DNA of 64,000 nucleotides, from contig NZ_OY761553.1 of NCBI RefSeq assembly GCF_963664735.1, positions 2,619,303 through 2,683,302 of the forward strand. Reading direction: 5' to 3'. Of the stretch, positions 63,203-64,000 are shown in pieces. Under the pieces are notes generated by a model. The model saw nothing but the letters and a program-made list of their open reading frames with translations, was not told the DNA's origin and made no database searches. The DNA comes from an uncultured Cohaesibacter sp. GTDB taxonomy: Bacteria > Pseudomonadota > Alphaproteobacteria > Rhizobiales > Cohaesibacteraceae. Each line of letters starts with the position of its first letter. The first letter of the stretch is position 1. A program made the position numbers and the translations under genes.

Positions 63203-64000
63203 TCAACCCTCAGGATTTGCTTCCCAATTGAAATGGAAATGGCCTTCCCTGTCCGTTCTCTCGAAGGTATGCGCACCGAAATAGTCGCGCTGCCCCTGTA
63301 TGAGGTTGGCCCCCAGACACTCGCTTCGTCGCCCGTCGAGCCACCCCAAAACCGTATAGAAAGCGGGAACAGGAGTGCCCGTTGCTGCGGCGGCCATGAC
63401 AACTGTGCGCAAGGCTGTCTCTGCCTTTTTGAGGGTTTCTTGCGCAAAGGAGCTCATCAGCATGTCGCTATCGGCAGGCATCGCAGCGATTGGGTCAAGC
63501 ATCGCGGAACGGATGATACAGCCAGCGCGCCAGCCGCGAGCTACGGCCGCCAGATCTGTGTTCCAGCCATTGACGCGCGATGCTGTTGCAATCAGCTCCA
63601 GCCCCTGAATATAGGTCGCAAGCATTGTGGCCGGAATCGCCCTGCCGATTTGTTTTGCAAGCGCATCGCCCTCGATGGCCCCTGCCTTTACCAGATGCTT
63701 GGTGCCATCAAGGCGTTCCCGCCCAGATATGGCACGAGCCAGAAAAGCTGCCGCAATCGTTGGCACGGCAACACCATATTCAAGCCCGGCTTCAGTAGTC
63801 CAGCGGCCCGTGCCTTTATGCCCCGCCACATCGCGGATGATCTTCAAAATAGGCAGCCCTGTTTCCGGATCTTCTGTTCCGGCGATGCTGGCCGAGATTT
63901 CCATGAGGTAAGATGCGGCAGGGCCCTTGTTCCATTCGGTAAAGAGGGCGGCGATCTTATTGTGATCGCAACCGGCAGGGCCCGAAAGCAGCAGATAGGC
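63203..64000 (-). CDS. gnd: 6-phosphogluconate dehydrogenase (partial, N-terminus outside the window)
   Basis: The visible 265 C-terminal residues include ILKIIRDVAGHKGTGRWT (catalytic Lys and His are in DVAGHKGTG), the all-helical dimer domain and the C-terminal QGQRDYFGAHTFERTDREGHFHFNW, which closes over NADP. It oxidises 6-phosphogluconate to ribulose 5-phosphate with CO2 release. The frame runs off the window edge; the N-terminal Rossmann domain is missing only for that reason. Confidence 0.95.
   Translation of the reverse strand, partial: AYLLLSGPAGCDHNKIAALFTEWNKGPAASYLMEISASIAGTEDPETGLPILKIIRDVAGHKGTGRWTTEAGLEYGVAVPTIAAAFLARAISGRERLDGTKHLVKAGAIEGDALAKQIGRAIPATMLATYIQGLELIATASRVNGWNTDLAAVARGWRAGCIIRSAMLDPIAAMPADSDMLMSSFAQETLKKAETALRTVVMAAAATGTPVPAFYTVLGWLDGRRSECLGANLIQGQRDYFGAHTFERTDREGHFHFNWEANPEG

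Overview
This window looks like a chromosome segment of an alphaproteobacterium of the order Hyphomicrobiales. The block cmk-rpsA-sppA-ihfB-lapA-trpF-trpB-trpA, the 128-residue zinc-ribbon protein of the TIGR02300 type and the gene content as a whole fit that order. A marine Cohaesibacter-like host is my guess from general resemblance, not a demonstrated assignment.

Layout. (1) 1-10870 is a conserved housekeeping block, almost all on the minus strand: tryptophan synthesis (trpF, trpB, trpA), envelope and nucleoid proteins (LapA-like, IHF beta, SppA), ribosomal protein S1, CMP kinase, a cytoplasmic BtuF-like protein and EPSP synthase. (2) At 10874 a tRNA-Ala(GGC) gene carries an integrated genomic island. 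The last 22 bp of the tRNA end plus flank (10932-10953) recur exactly at 39147-39168, giving an island of about 28.2 kb with a large tyrosine integrase next to the tRNA. (3) Outside the island, 39186-45115 holds an M20 peptidase, a CHASE2 membrane protein, a lipoprotein and an M48 metalloprotease lipoprotein. (4) 45425-49489 is a nickel ECF-type uptake operon (nikKMLQO) divergent from a nikR-like gene with a textbook NikR operator between them. (5) 49539-54211 is a decaprenyl-phosphoryl-arabinose-type cluster (GT87, DprE2-like, DprE1-like, GtrA, UbiA prenyltransferase). (6) 54272-61887 is a sugar ABC transporter operon with a ROK repressor, a SIS-domain isomerase/deglycase and a PfkB kinase. 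(7) The right end has a 57-residue gene, gluconokinase and a partial 6-phosphogluconate dehydrogenase.

The island is the most interesting part. It carries two tyrosine recombinases, an IS1182-like element, a GHKL-ATPase fused to a PD-(D/E)XK nuclease (MORC-like), a retron, a solitary SNF2-type helicase, a P-loop kinase, a HEPN protein, several orphans, a cobalamin-riboswitch-controlled BtuFCD transporter with a frameshifted trmO, an outer-membrane barrel protein and a ParDE-type toxin-antitoxin pair beside attR. For the retron I can trace a 12-bp a1/a2 inverted repeat, msr hairpins and an msd stem in about 130 nt just upstream of a reverse transcriptase fused to a TOPRIM-like domain. The RT start must be moved to a GTG downstream of the RNA.

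Three families of short repeats seem to punctuate the cargo: a GATAA-N7-TTATC hairpin motif (four copies, same orientation), a TGCAATT-centred palindrome (six copies, two of them inside 18-bp direct repeats that bracket the helicase), and a 24-bp direct repeat that brackets 13 kb of putative defence cargo beginning directly behind the second recombinase. These suggest a modular, recombination-built defence island. Their function is inference.
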